A stretch of 33,213 nt of DNA from Rhodocyclaceae bacterium (GTDB taxonomy: Bacteria > Pseudomonadota > Gammaproteobacteria > Burkholderiales > Rhodocyclaceae), in the NCBI GenBank assembly GCA_028869135.1, contig JAGWTC010000027.1, positions 1 to 33,213 of the forward strand, read 5' to 3'. This document shows, one piece after another, positions 15,702-24,176 of this stretch (within the stretch, counting starts at the first letter, position 1; every line of letters begins with the position of its first letter). The notes beneath the pieces are model-generated. The model had not been told where the DNA came from. It worked only from the letters and a program-made list of their open reading frames with translations, and did not search any database. Position numbers and translations under genes: made by a program.

Positions 15702-16369
15702 CTCAGGACGAACTCAAGCAGGCCGTAGCCCAGGCTGCCGCCGACTATGTGGCAAGCAACATTGCGGCAGGCGCCATTATCGGTGTCGGCACCGGCTCCA
15801 CGGCGAACCTCTTTATCGACGCACTGGCCGGCATCAAGGAACGAATCGCCGCCACCGTCGCCAGTTCCGAAGCGACGCGCAAGCGGCTGGAGGGGCACGG
15901 TTTCAAGGTGCTCGATCTGAATGAGGTCGAACGCATGCCGGTTTATATCGACGGCGCCGATGAGATCGATCCGGGCTTCGCCATGATCAAGGGCGGCGGC
16001 GGCGCGCTGACGCGCGAAAAGATCGTCGCGGCCGTAGCCGATACCTTCGTCTGCATTTGCGATGCCAGCAAGCAGGTTGCCACGCTGGGCAAGTTTCCCT
16101 TGCCAGTCGAGGTCATCCCCATGGCGCGCTCCCAGGTGACCCGCGAGCTGGCCGCACTGGGCGGAACTCCCAAACTGCGTGAAGGTTTTCTTACCGACAA
16201 CGGCAACATCATTCTCGATGTGCACGGGCTTGCCATCGGCGATCCGGTTGGCCTCGAAACCCGGCTCAACCAGATCGTCGGCGTCGTCACCAACGGGCTC
16301 TTTGCCCGCCGCGGCGCCGACGTGCTGCTGCTGGGCACGGCTGATGGCGTCAAAACGCTGCGGCGCTAG
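15698..16369 (+). CDS. rpiA: Ribose-5-phosphate isomerase A
   Basis: RpiA interconverts ribose-5-phosphate and ribulose-5-phosphate in the pentose phosphate pathway. The 223-residue protein has [15 protein letters not shown] (phosphate loop, from about residue 29), [11 protein letters not shown] with the catalytic acidic residues, and [15 protein letters not shown] with the conserved Lys and Glu. These are all signatures of the family, and length is normal. Its ATG overlaps the stop codon of the preceding gene. A PhoB-type promoter for phoU begins 15 bases after its stop. Confidence 0.97.
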   Translation: MTQDELKQAVAQAAADYVASNIAAGAIIGVGTGSTANLFIDALAGIKERIAATVASSEATRKRLEGHGFKVLDLNEVERMPVYIDGADEIDPGFAMIKGGGGALTREKIVAAVADTFVCICDASKQVATLGKFPLPVEVIPMARSQVTRELAALGGTPKLREGFLTDNGNIILDVHGLAIGDPVGLETRLNQIVGVVTNGLFARRGADVLLLGTADGVKTLRR

Positions 16370-16383
16370 GCCCGCTACCGCAC

Positions 16384-16417
16384 CTGCAACAAATCCGTCA
16401 CAATCGATTGGTAATAT
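16384..16417 (+). promoter_or_regulatory. Pho box and -10 of phoU
   Basis: The 18 bases at 16384-16401 match the PhoB consensus built on two CTGTCAT-type direct repeats at 14 of 18 positions (CTGCAAC-AAAT-CCGTCAC). TAATAT (16412-16417) follows after 10 bases, the spacing expected when a Pho box replaces the -35. The predicted start is about 16424, giving a short leader with GGAG (16427-16430) in front of the ATG. Confidence 0.75.
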
Positions 16418-16438
16418 TTCAGGCCCGGAGACCATGCC

Positions 16439-17149
16439 ATGAGCCCCCCCATGAACGACCACATTGCCAAGCAGTTCGACGCCGACCTTGAAAACATCCG
16501 CAACCGCGTGTTGCAGATGGGCGGGGTGGTCGAGCAACTCATCGTCATGGCCATGGATGGACTCTCCAGCGGAGACATGCTGGTTATCGACGAGGCCATC
16601 GCGACCGACGAGCGCGTCAACCGCCACGAAGTCGAGCTCGACGAAGCCTGCAACCAGGTCATTGCGCGCCGTCAGCCGACTGCCAGCGATCTGCGTCTGG
16701 TCATGACCGTGGTCAAGATCATTACCGATCTCGAACGCATTGGCGACGAGGCCAAGAAAGTCGCCAAGATGGCCAAGCAGATCCACGGTTCCGACTTCCA
16801 CTCGGCGCCGGCCATTGAATTCCGCCATGTCTCGGGCATGGTCGTCAGCATGCTGCGCCAGGCGCTTGACGCCTTCGCCCGTCTCGACGTTGTTGCCGCT
16901 GGCCAGGTGGTACGTGCCGACCAGGAAGTCGACGTCGAGTTCAAGTCGGCCATGCGCCAGCTGATCACCTACATGATGGAAGATCCGCGCACCATCTCCC
17001 ACTCGCTGGACATGGTTTTCATCGCCAAGGCCATCGAGCGCATTGGCGATCACTCCAAGAACATCGCCGAGTATGTGATCTACATGGTCAAGGGCCGCGA
17101 CGTGCGCCATATCGGCCTGGCCGAAATCGAGCGCGAGATCGCTAGCTGA
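16439..17149 (+). CDS. phoU: Phosphate signalling protein PhoU
   Basis: PhoU damps the PhoR-PhoB phosphate response and interacts with the Pst transporter at the inner membrane. The 236 residues show the tandem three-helix repeat: MDGLSSGDMLVIDEAI in the first half, then VKIITDLERIGDEAKKVA, and VFIAKAIERIGDHSKNIAEY in the second half. The two ERIGD motifs carry the metal-binding acidic residues. Start 16439 is supported by GGAG 9 bases upstream; an upstream ATG at 16433 runs straight into a stop, and an alternative start at 16451 would remove four residues. No pst, phoB or phoR gene is in the window. A Pho box lies directly upstream, so it is probably phosphate-starvation induced as a single gene. 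A strong terminator follows. Confidence 0.96.
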   Translation: MSPPMNDHIAKQFDADLENIRNRVLQMGGVVEQLIVMAMDGLSSGDMLVIDEAIATDERVNRHEVELDEACNQVIARRQPTASDLRLVMTVVKIITDLERIGDEAKKVAKMAKQIHGSDFHSAPAIEFRHVSGMVVSMLRQALDAFARLDVVAAGQVVRADQEVDVEFKSAMRQLITYMMEDPRTISHSLDMVFIAKAIERIGDHSKNIAEYVIYMVKGRDVRHIGLAEIEREIAS

Positions 17150-17168
17150 CCTTCCTGATCTCCATAAG

Positions 17169-17195
17169 AAAAAGGCCGCGACTGCGGCCTTTTTT
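17169..17195. terminator. Bidirectional terminator between phoU and the lytic transglycosylase
   Basis: AAAGGCCGC and GCGGCCTTT form a 9-bp stem with loop GACT. The plus strand continues TTTTT from 17191 and the minus strand has TTTTTCTT, so it can end both convergent transcripts. Confidence 0.85.
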
Positions 17196-17812
17196 CATTT
17201 GAGCGCTGCTTGCTGCGGCAAGGGCCAGGCCCAGCCTTTCTCCCATGCCCCTCGCACCATGTTCGGATACTCGGGCTTGCCCAGACTGCCGTTGTAACGC
17301 CCCAGAGCGCGATACAAATCGCCCTTCTCGATATCGAGATAGTGGCGCAGGATCGTGCAGCCGTAGCGCAGATTGGTGCGCATATGAAAAAGGTTGTTGT
17401 CCGGCGCGCCAATCAACTTGACCCAGAAGGGCATGACCTGCATATAGCCGCGCGCACCGGCACCGGACACGGCGTACTTGCGGAAACCGCTTTCGACCTG
17501 GATCAGCCCCAGCACGAGCTGCGGATCGAGGCCGGCGCGGCGGGCCTCGTAATAGACGGTCTTGAGAAACTCAATGCGCGCTTGCGGATCCGGTATGCGC
17601 TTGTAGAGGCGCTCCGACATCGTGGACAGCCAGTTCACCTTGTCGATGACGCTGGGGAACTCCGGCTCGGGCGAAGCCTGGTCGGCGACCGCCGCCTGCA
17701 GCGCCGCCTGTACGCTGGCGGCCAGCACCTCCTCCTGTTGCGCGCCGGCATACGCCGGCGCCACAGCCAGCGGGCTCAACACGACGCAAAGGAGGAGCGC
17801 CGCCCGTCGCAT
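17195..17812 (-). CDS. Exported lytic transglycosylase, SLT domain
   Basis: The enzyme cleaves peptidoglycan glycan strands to 1,6-anhydromuropeptides in the periplasm. I chose ATG 17812 (205 residues) because it opens a clean signal peptide, MRRAALLLCVVLSPLAVAP ending AYA at about residue 22; the frame extends to 17848 within proS. The SLT fold occupies about 80-190. LIQVESGF supplies the catalytic Glu107, followed by GARGYMQVMPFW and the later ALGRYNGSLG, which match the family 1 motifs. It starts one base after the proS stop, so the two are co-transcribed and probably translationally coupled. A short MltC/Slt70-like catalytic unit without extra binding domains is typical of this gene after proS in betaproteobacteria, to my recollection. 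Confidence 0.9.
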   Translation of the reverse strand: MRRAALLLCVVLSPLAVAPAYAGAQQEEVLAASVQAALQAAVADQASPEPEFPSVIDKVNWLSTMSERLYKRIPDPQARIEFLKTVYYEARRAGLDPQLVLGLIQVESGFRKYAVSGAGARGYMQVMPFWVKLIGAPDNNLFHMRTNLRYGCTILRHYLDIEKGDLYRALGRYNGSLGKPEYPNMVRGAWEKGWAWPLPQQAALK

Positions 17813-17813
17813 C

Positions 17814-19559
<1,746 letters not shown>

Positions 19560-19688
19560 GAACTGAATCCGAATTTGATCAAAACGCGATTTTACGGGCT
19601 TTTGCCCGCCATATGCAGCGCTGGACCGGCTTTGCACCCGCCTTGAATTATGAAAGAATGGAGGCAGTCAAAAATTTAAGGTGTTCCC

Positions 19689-20228
19689 ATGCTAGATCGG
19701 GAAGGCTATCGGCCGAACGTTGGCATCATCCTGGCCAACAGCCGCAACCAGGTGTTCTGGGGCAAGCGCATCCGTGAACACGCCTGGCAGTTTCCGCAGG
19801 GCGGCATCAACAGGGGTGAATCGCCCGAGCAGGCGATGTTTCGCGAACTGCACGAGGAAGTCGGGCTGCTGCCCGAGCACGTCAAAATACTCGGCCGCAC
19901 GCGCGAGTGGCTGCGCTATGACGTGCCCAAGAACTGGGTACGGCGTGAATGGCGCACCACCTACAAGGGCCAGAAACAGATCTGGTTCCTGTTGCGTCTG
20001 GTCGGCCGCGATAACGATGTCTGCCTGCGCGCCAGCGCGCATCCGGAGTTCGATGCCTGGCGCTGGAGCGACTACTGGACGCCGCTCGACGGCGTGATCG
20101 ACTTCAAGCGCGGTGTGTATGAATCGGCACTGACCGAGCTGGCGCGCCTGCTGTTCGCCAATCCGTCGCAGCAGAGGCCTCAATGGGGCGACCACAACCT
20201 TGCAAGAAAGATGGAGGAAGAGCGATGA
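19689..20228 (+). CDS. rppH: RNA pyrophosphohydrolase (Nudix)
   Basis: RppH removes pyrophosphate from 5'-triphosphate mRNA ends, which starts RNase E-dependent decay. The 179-residue protein begins [15 protein letters not shown], typical of the family. The Nudix box spans residues 38-60 in the pattern G-x5-E-x7-RELHEEVG, with the metal-binding E56 and E57. WQFPQGGI and the WR-DYW region are conserved too. AAGG about 8 bases before the ATG supports the start. The stop overlaps the next ATG (ATGA), so it forms an operon with the CNP1-like gene and coq7. Confidence 0.96.
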   Translation: MLDREGYRPNVGIILANSRNQVFWGKRIREHAWQFPQGGINRGESPEQAMFRELHEEVGLLPEHVKILGRTREWLRYDVPKNWVRREWRTTYKGQKQIWFLLRLVGRDNDVCLRASAHPEFDAWRWSDYWTPLDGVIDFKRGVYESALTELARLLFANPSQQRPQWGDHNLARKMEEER

Positions 20229-20761
20229 GCCGCTACATTCCCTTGGCCCTTTCATTGTTTATCGGTGCCTGCCCCGCGTTCGCCGAGCCTCCGCAATTGA
20301 ATACAAACTATGCAGAGCCTGAAGAAACCGTCTGGGCGGAAAGCAACTACACCTTGCCGCCATTCCCGAAGGACGAGAATCTGGCCGAGTTTTCCGTAGG
20401 CGGCGTATCGGCGACCAAATACTATGTGGACAAGACCGCCATCGGCGCAGGGACCCCGGACGAAATCGTTCGTTATGTCATGGTTGTAAAAACCGCTGGC
20501 GGCGCAATCAACACAAGCTACGAAGGCATACGCTGCGACACCAACGAATATCGCATCTATGCCACCGGGACGCGCGATGGCACATGGTCAAAGTCGCGCA
20601 TCACGGAATGGCGGAAGTTCCAGCCATACAACCAGCAGCAGAAATCCCTCGCCAATTTTTACTTCTGCCCCGAATTCCACGCGATTAAAACCGCTGAAGA
20701 AGGGCTGGACGCGTTGCGACGCGGAATGCATCCCGCTGTCGCCGCAAAATACGCGCAATAG
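20225..20761 (+). CDS. CNP1-like exported protein
   Basis: This is a 178-residue protein of the CNP1-like family (cryptic neisserial protein), common in betaproteobacteria and of unknown function. The ATG at 20225 overlaps the rppH stop and starts a signal peptide ([20 protein letters not shown]). Cleavage could be after AFA at about 20-22. The IGAC at 13-16 could alternatively be a lipobox giving a lipoprotein anchored at Cys16. The mature part is mostly beta-type sequence with [18 protein letters not shown] and [20 protein letters not shown], and two cysteines that could pair. It lies between rppH and coq7, with coq7 starting 6 bases after its stop. Confidence 0.82.
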   Translation: MSRYIPLALSLFIGACPAFAEPPQLNTNYAEPEETVWAESNYTLPPFPKDENLAEFSVGGVSATKYYVDKTAIGAGTPDEIVRYVMVVKTAGGAINTSYEGIRCDTNEYRIYATGTRDGTWSKSRITEWRKFQPYNQQQKSLANFYFCPEFHAIKTAEEGLDALRRGMHPAVAAKYAQ

Positions 20762-20767
20762 GACGCC

Positions 20768-21388
20768 ATGCTGGACCAAGCCATCGTCGAATTCGACAAG
20801 GTTCTGAGAACCGTCTTTGCCCCCGCACCGACTGCCCGCGCGCGGCCGGGCGCCCACCTGCCTGAAGGGGAATTGTCGTCCGCAGAGCGCCTTCACGCTG
20901 CGGCGCTGATGCGCATCAACCATGTCGGCGAGGTCTGCGCCCAGGCCCTGTATCAGGGGCAGGCCCTGACCTCGAACGATCCGGCGACGCGCCAGGCGCT
21001 GGTGCAGGCGGCCTGGGAAGAGACCGAGCATCTCAACTGGACGGAAACGCGCATCGGGGAGCTGGGCGGTCGCAAGAGCCTGCTCAACCCGTTCTGGTAC
21101 TTCGGCTCCCTGACCATGGGGCTCATTGCCGGCAAATGCGGCGACCGATGGAATCTCGGATTTCTGGCTGAAACGGAACGCCAGGTCGGCGCGCATTTGG
21201 CTGATCATATGCAGCGCTTGCCGGCGAACGACCAACGTTCGCGGGCGGTGCTCGAACAAATGGCCATCGACGAAGCCGAGCATGCCGCCACGGCGGTGAG
21301 CCTGGGCGCGGCCGAACTCCCGGCGCCCCTGAAGTCGGCCATGCGGCTAAGCTCGAAGCTCATGACCGGCACCGCCTACTACATTTAG
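20768..21388 (+). CDS. coq7: 3-demethoxyubiquinol 3-hydroxylase Coq7
   Basis: Coq7 is a di-iron monooxygenase that hydroxylates demethoxyubiquinol in late ubiquinone synthesis, at the membrane. The 206 residues hold a four-helix ferritin-like fold with the ligand motifs [19 protein letters not shown] and DEAEHA supplying Glu and His residues to the two irons. [17 protein letters not shown] between them is typical. AGGA overlaps the preceding stop and is close to the ATG. Presence of coq7 indicates aerobic ubiquinone synthesis. A CTGTCCTC/GAGGACAG hairpin follows the stop. Confidence 0.96.
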   Translation: MLDQAIVEFDKVLRTVFAPAPTARARPGAHLPEGELSSAERLHAAALMRINHVGEVCAQALYQGQALTSNDPATRQALVQAAWEETEHLNWTETRIGELGGRKSLLNPFWYFGSLTMGLIAGKCGDRWNLGFLAETERQVGAHLADHMQRLPANDQRSRAVLEQMAIDEAEHAATAVSLGAAELPAPLKSAMRLSSKLMTGTAYYI

Positions 21389-21389
21389 C

Positions 21390-21420
21390 CTGTCCTCTCG
21401 TCCCATTTCGGGGAGGACAG
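21390..21420 (+). other. Hairpin after coq7
   Basis: CTGTCCTC and GAGGACAG pair, with a loop that can add CCC/GGG pairs, 1 base after the coq7 stop. It lacks a T tract on either strand. The following 143 bases to the OsmC-gene stop hold no feature I can support. Confidence 0.45.
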
Positions 21421-21563
21421 CTCCGGCTCGCTGGCACAACCGGCTCCCCAAGCAGGGGCTCTTCGCTTTATCCGCGCACGATTTGCCATCCAGCGCGTGC
21501 CGCGGCGTCCAGCCTTGCACAGCCCTCCCACGGCCAGACGACGACGCGGCTTCATTCAATTGC

Positions 21564-21980
21564 TCAGGCTTCGACGATTTCCCAGGTATGCGTGATCTCG
21601 GCGGTCTTGCCGAGCATGATGGATGCGGAGCAGTATTTCTCCGCCGACAGCTTGATGGCGCGCTCAACCGCTTCCGGTTTCAGATTGCGGCCCGTCACCA
21701 CAAAATGGAAGTTGATCCGGGTGAAGACCTTGGGATCGGTCTCGGCGCGCTCGGCCTGCAGGCGCGCATCGCAACCCGTGATGTCCTGACGTCCGCGCTT
21801 GAGAATCAGCACGACATCGTAAGCCGTGCATCCGCCCGTGCCCAGCAGCACCATTTCCATGGGGCGGGGCGCGAGATTGCGGCCGCCGCCTTCGGGCGCG
21901 CCATCCATCGCCACCATATGGCCACTTCCGGTTTCGGCGATGAAGCTCATGCCTTCGCCCCAACGAACCACGCATTCCAT
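21564..21980 (-). CDS. OsmC/Ohr-family protein
   Basis: Family members are small thiol peroxidases or related proteins of about 140 residues. Here ATG 21980 gives 138 residues starting MECVVRWGEGMSFIAETGSG; the frame extends to 22076, but the extra 32 residues look unrelated and AAAGGATG lies before 21980. The fold is recognisable by APRPMEMVLLGTGGCTAYDVV, where OsmC has a catalytic Cys at this helix start, and by a second Cys in SAEKYCSASIML. Both cysteines of the OsmC pair are thus present, at about 57 and 118. It resembles the YhfA-like subgroup more than Ohr. It is transcribed alone and divergently from a putative sRNA, sharing a complex control region. Confidence 0.88.
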   Translation of the reverse strand: MECVVRWGEGMSFIAETGSGHMVAMDGAPEGGGRNLAPRPMEMVLLGTGGCTAYDVVLILKRGRQDITGCDARLQAERAETDPKVFTRINFHFVVTGRNLKPEAVERAIKLSAEKYCSASIMLGKTAEITHTWEIVEA

Positions 21981-22006
21981 GCTGCATCCTTTCTCAAAGA
22001 GGCGTG

Positions 22007-22035
22007 ATTTTAGCCCTTCGTCACAAGCCCGTCCA
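22007..22035 (-). promoter_or_regulatory. Predicted promoter of the OsmC-family gene
   Basis: On the minus strand TGGACG (22035-22030), 17 bases and TAAAAT (22012-22007) predict a start near 22000 and a 20-base leader with AAAGGATG. Confidence 0.55.
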
Positions 22036-22046
22036 AATTCAAATGC

Positions 22047-22058
22047 TGCATTGCACAA
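22047..22058 (-). promoter_or_regulatory. TTGTGCAATGCA element, copy 1 (OsmC-gene side)
   Basis: Read towards the OsmC gene this is TTGTGCAATGCA, ending 11 bases before the predicted -35. It is an exact inverted copy of 22202-22213. The TGC-N3-GCA core resembles binding sites reported for PhaR-type regulators, but this is only a possibility. Confidence 0.5.
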
Positions 22059-22113
22059 TGAATACCCATAAGGCAAATTATCAGACTTTCTTATGGCCGG
22101 ATAATTTTGACGC

Positions 22114-22129
22114 TGTGACTTTAGTCACA
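22114..22129 (+). promoter_or_regulatory. Perfect CRP-family palindrome
   Basis: TGTGAC-TTTA-GTCACA is a perfect 16-base dyad that fits the CRP consensus TGTGA-N6-TCACA exactly. Its centre (22121.5) lies about 40.5 bases before a start predicted from TATAGA at 22150-22155. That is the class II activator position for rightward transcription. Confidence 0.65.
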
Positions 22130-22149
22130 CAGATTAATCATTTGTTTTT

Positions 22150-22155
22150 TATAGA
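22150..22155 (+). promoter_or_regulatory. Possible -10 of a CRP-dependent rightward promoter (P1)
   Basis: TATAGA predicts a start near 22162. The -35 position overlaps the right arm of the CRP-type site and has no consensus hexamer, as expected for an activator-dependent promoter. An identical TATAGA lies at 22182-22187. Confidence 0.4.
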
Positions 22156-22184
22156 CATAAGCAGACATAAAACGTCTTGCTTAT
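22153..22184 (+). repeat. Direct repeat and hairpin downstream of P1
   Basis: AGACATAA is repeated at 22153-22160 and 22163-22170. ATAAGCAGAC (22157-22166) pairs with GTCT-T-GCTTAT (22174-22184) with one bulged base. If P1 is used, this is a 5'-end stem-loop of the RNA. Confidence 0.55.
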
Positions 22185-22201
22185 AGAAATAAAAACATTT
22201 G

Positions 22202-22216
22202 TTGTGCAATGCACAA
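22202..22216 (+). promoter_or_regulatory. TTGTGCAATGCACAA palindrome, copy 2 (sRNA side)
   Basis: This is a 15-base perfect dyad around a central A; its first 12 bases are the exact reverse complement of 22047-22058. The 12-base match ends 10 bases before the predicted -35 of promoter P2, mirroring the geometry on the OsmC side. Confidence 0.55.
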
Positions 22217-22223
22217 ATACAAC

Positions 22224-22252
22224 TTGCTTCGGGATTTCCTCTTTGAGACAAT
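22224..22252 (+). promoter_or_regulatory. Predicted promoter P2 of the candidate sRNA
   Basis: TTGCTT (22224-22229), a 17-base spacer and GACAAT (22247-22252) predict a start near 22259. Both boxes match the sigma-70 consensus in four of six positions. Confidence 0.45.
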
Positions 22253-22258
22253 GCATGC

Positions 22259-22420
22259 AACCAGAAAGACACAAGTGCTTTACCTGTCTGTGTAAAACGG
22301 CTTGTCCGCAAGGCTGCCACCTTCGCTCGATCCGATCTTGTTGTAATTCGCGGTTCTCCTCCACCCTCCTCCTCTGGTGTGGAACTCCAAAGCGCAACCC
22401 ACGGGTTGCGCTTTTTCTTT
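22259..22420 (+). ncRNA. Candidate small RNA with CCUCC-loop hairpin
   Basis: A strong intrinsic terminator at 22389-22420 has no gene in front of it, while predicted promoters lie at P2 (start about 22259, RNA about 160 bases) and P1 (start about 22162, RNA about 260 bases). Just before the terminator, TCCAC (22360-22364) pairs with GTGGA (22379-22383) and presents CCUCCUCCUCU in the loop. A second CUCCUCC lies just 5' of this stem (22356-22362). Exposed CCUCC motifs are known in bacterial trans-acting sRNAs that bind Shine-Dalgarno sequences. Upstream, ACACA/UGUGU (22269-22293) can form another stem. The only small ORF noticed, 14 codons from ATG 22251, has no ribosome-binding site. The family is not one I recognise. 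Existence as an RNA is inference from promoter, terminator and structure. Confidence 0.5.
22389..22420 (+). terminator. Strong rho-independent terminator of the candidate sRNA
   Basis: AAAGCGCAACCC and GGGTTGCGCTTT form a perfect 12-bp stem around a tiny loop, followed by TTCTTT, so the 3' side reads CTTTTTCTTT. The minus strand lacks a T tract, so it acts on rightward transcripts. Confidence 0.88.
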
Positions 22421-22521
22421 GCGCCGTCGGAATATTGCGTCCGCGGCCCAACCTCGGCTAAACTATTTCCGACAAAAAAGATCAACTATTGAGTTGGTCC
22501 ATTACTTACTCAGGAAAACAG

Positions 22522-22836
22522 ATGAGCACTCAAGACCGTATTCGCGAAACCGTCACCGGCAGCCCCGTCGTTCTGTTCATGAAGGGCACGCCGCAATTTC
22601 CTCAATGCGGCTTCTCGGCAAAGGCCGTGCAGATCCTCAAGGCATGTGGCGTCGACAACCTCACCACCGTCGACGTGCTGGCCGATCCGGATATCCGTCA
22701 GGGCATCAAGGAATACGCCAACTGGCCGACCATCCCGCAGCTCTATATCGGCGGCGAATTCGTCGGCGGCAGCGACATCATGACCGAGATGTACCAGTCG
22801 GGCGAATTGCAGCAGCAGATCGCCGCACTCAAGTAA
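22522..22836 (+). CDS. grxD: Monothiol glutaredoxin, Grx4 type
   Basis: Grx4-type proteins bind and deliver [2Fe-2S] clusters using the CGFS cysteine and glutathione. The ATG at 22522 follows AGGA (22512-22515) and gives 104 residues; the frame opens at 22489 but this start has the ribosome-binding site. [18 protein letters not shown] holds the CGFS active site, [19 protein letters not shown] carries the cis-Pro and glutathione-binding residues, and the length is standard for single-domain Grx4. A possible promoter is TTGCGT (22435-22440), 18 bases, TAAACT (22459-22464), placed just after the sRNA terminator. A bidirectional terminator follows. Confidence 0.96.
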   Translation: MSTQDRIRETVTGSPVVLFMKGTPQFPQCGFSAKAVQILKACGVDNLTTVDVLADPDIRQGIKEYANWPTIPQLYIGGEFVGGSDIMTEMYQSGELQQQIAALK

Positions 22837-22848
22837 GCGACGCGAGCG

Positions 22849-22883
22849 AAATAAAAAGGCCTGCAACGCAGGCCTTTTTATTT
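22849..22883. terminator. Bidirectional terminator between grxD and the kinase gene
   Basis: A perfect 16-bp stem (AAATAAAAAGGCCTGC pairing with GCAGGCCTTTTTATTT, loop AAC) provides T tracts on both strands and ends the convergent transcripts. Confidence 0.9.
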
Positions 22884-24170
22884 TCAGGGGCCGATAACGC
22901 GATTGTTGGTCGCCGCCAGCCGGCGCGACACCAGGCCCAGGAATGCCTCGTAGAAATGCATGCGTGCCGAATCGGACGCATGGCGCAGCGCATTGCGCGA
23001 CACGATCGCCACCTTGACGGTGGTCTGCGCCACTGCATCGGCAGTGCGGCCGTGCAGCGTAGGCGTGACGGCGACGATTTCGCCGAAGATATCGCCCGGA
23101 CCCAGCACATCGAGCAAGGTGCCCTGTTTGCTGATACGGACCTCGCCATCGATCAGGATGGCAAAGGTGTCGCCCACCTCGCCCTCACGCATCAACTGCG
23201 TGCCGGGCGCGACCTCTTCCCAGCGCGAGAAGCGCACCGCCTCCCAGATCTCGATATCCGAGAACTCCTTGAAGAAGGGGAGGGCGCGCAAGGTCTCGAA
23301 CTTCTCGATGTCAGGCGTATGCGCACGCTCGGTCAGGCGGCGGTTGCGGTAGGCCTGCGCCAGATCGACGGAAAACTCTTCCCAGCTTTGATAGCGGGCC
23401 GTCAGGTCCTTTTGCATTGCGCGCTGCACCACGGCGTCGAGCGAGGAGCGCAGATCGCTGCGGAAGGTAGAAGGCGGTGGCGGCGTGCTGTTGCAGATCT
23501 GATAAACCATGTTGTAGTTGCTGCTGGCCTGGAAGGGCAGGCGGCCCGTCAGCAACTGATACATGACCACGCCCAGCGAATAGATGTCGGTCTGGTGATT
23601 GAGCGGATGCTCGCGCACCTGTTCCGGCGACATGTAGGCGGGTGAACCGACCGCCGACACCTGGGTCTGCTCGTTGTCCGGCGTGATCGCCGCGCCGAAG
23701 TCGGAGATCTTGATGTCTCCGGACAGATTGCCGGCCTGCACCAGCAGAATATTGGCCGGCTTGATGTCACGATGCGTGATGCCGAGCCGCTGCGCATACT
23801 GCAGCGCACGCGTGCATTTGAAAATCACCTCGACCAGCGTCTCGATCGGCATCAGGTGCTCGGGCGTGCAGAAAGGCTCGAGCGTGCCGCCGGCGACATA
23901 CTCCATGACGATGTAGCTCTGCTCTTCGTCGCTGAGCACGGCTTCGTGGATCTGCACGATGCTCGGATGGTCGAGCTTGCCCGCGAGAGAGGCCTCGTTC
24001 ATCAGGAGATGGCGATACATCAGCCCACGCTCGCGATCCTTGAGCACATGCGGGTAGATGACCTTGATGGCCACTTCGCGATCCTTCTCGGGATCGTAGC
24101 CAAGGTACACAATGCTGGTGGCGCCTTCGCCCAGCTTACCCCTGACTTCGTAGCGGCCGATTTTTTCCAT
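22884..24170 (-). CDS. Ser/Thr protein kinase fused to a cyclic-nucleotide-binding domain
   Basis: The 428-residue protein has an intact Hanks-type kinase domain (about 7-275). The glycine loop is GEGATSIVYLG (14-24). The ATP-anchoring Lys is K36, with its Glu partner E59. The catalytic loop is HRDIKPAN (133-140), DFG lies at 157-159, and SPAYMSPEQV is the activation segment end. From about residue 300 a cyclic-nucleotide-binding domain follows, with REGEVGDTFAILIDGEV and a phosphate-binding cassette FGEI-x9-GRTADA that keeps the Glu and Arg used for cNMP binding. No transmembrane segment separates them, unlike PknB-type receptors, so it is a soluble kinase probably gated by a nucleotide or by the folded domain. 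It starts 6 bases after argH, so it is co-transcribed with it. Substrates are unknown. Confidence 0.92.
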   Translation of the reverse strand: MEKIGRYEVRGKLGEGATSIVYLGYDPEKDREVAIKVIYPHVLKDRERGLMYRHLLMNEASLAGKLDHPSIVQIHEAVLSDEEQSYIVMEYVAGGTLEPFCTPEHLMPIETLVEVIFKCTRALQYAQRLGITHRDIKPANILLVQAGNLSGDIKISDFGAAITPDNEQTQVSAVGSPAYMSPEQVREHPLNHQTDIYSLGVVMYQLLTGRLPFQASSNYNMVYQICNSTPPPPSTFRSDLRSSLDAVVQRAMQKDLTARYQSWEEFSVDLAQAYRNRRLTERAHTPDIEKFETLRALPFFKEFSDIEIWEAVRFSRWEEVAPGTQLMREGEVGDTFAILIDGEVRISKQGTLLDVLGPGDIFGEIVAVTPTLHGRTADAVAQTTVKVAIVSRNALRHASDSARMHFYEAFLGLVSRRLAATNNRVIGP

Positions 24171-24176
24171 GTGCGG

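Larger units (their letters stand above)
21981..22521. other. 541-base divergent non-coding region, OsmC gene to grxD
   Basis: This is the longest gap in the window. 22060-22205 is strikingly AT-rich compared with its surroundings. It holds, left to right: an OsmC-gene promoter, a TTGTGCAATGCA element, a perfect CRP-type palindrome, two TATAGA boxes, a 10-bp hairpin with an internal direct repeat, the second TTGTGCAATGCA element, a second promoter, a CCUCC-rich hairpin, and a strong rightward terminator. The frames that cross it have no ribosome-binding site or recognisable protein. The last 100 bases carry the grxD leader. Confidence 0.7.

Noticed and set aside
22138-22485. Minus-strand frames of 100-115 codons through the candidate sRNA region
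   Set aside because: No ribosome-binding site or family similarity; they read antisense through a strong rightward terminator.
22377-23645. A 422-codon plus-strand frame covering the sRNA terminator, grxD and the kinase gene
   Set aside because: It crosses two terminators and a verified gene in another frame, and is a shadow.
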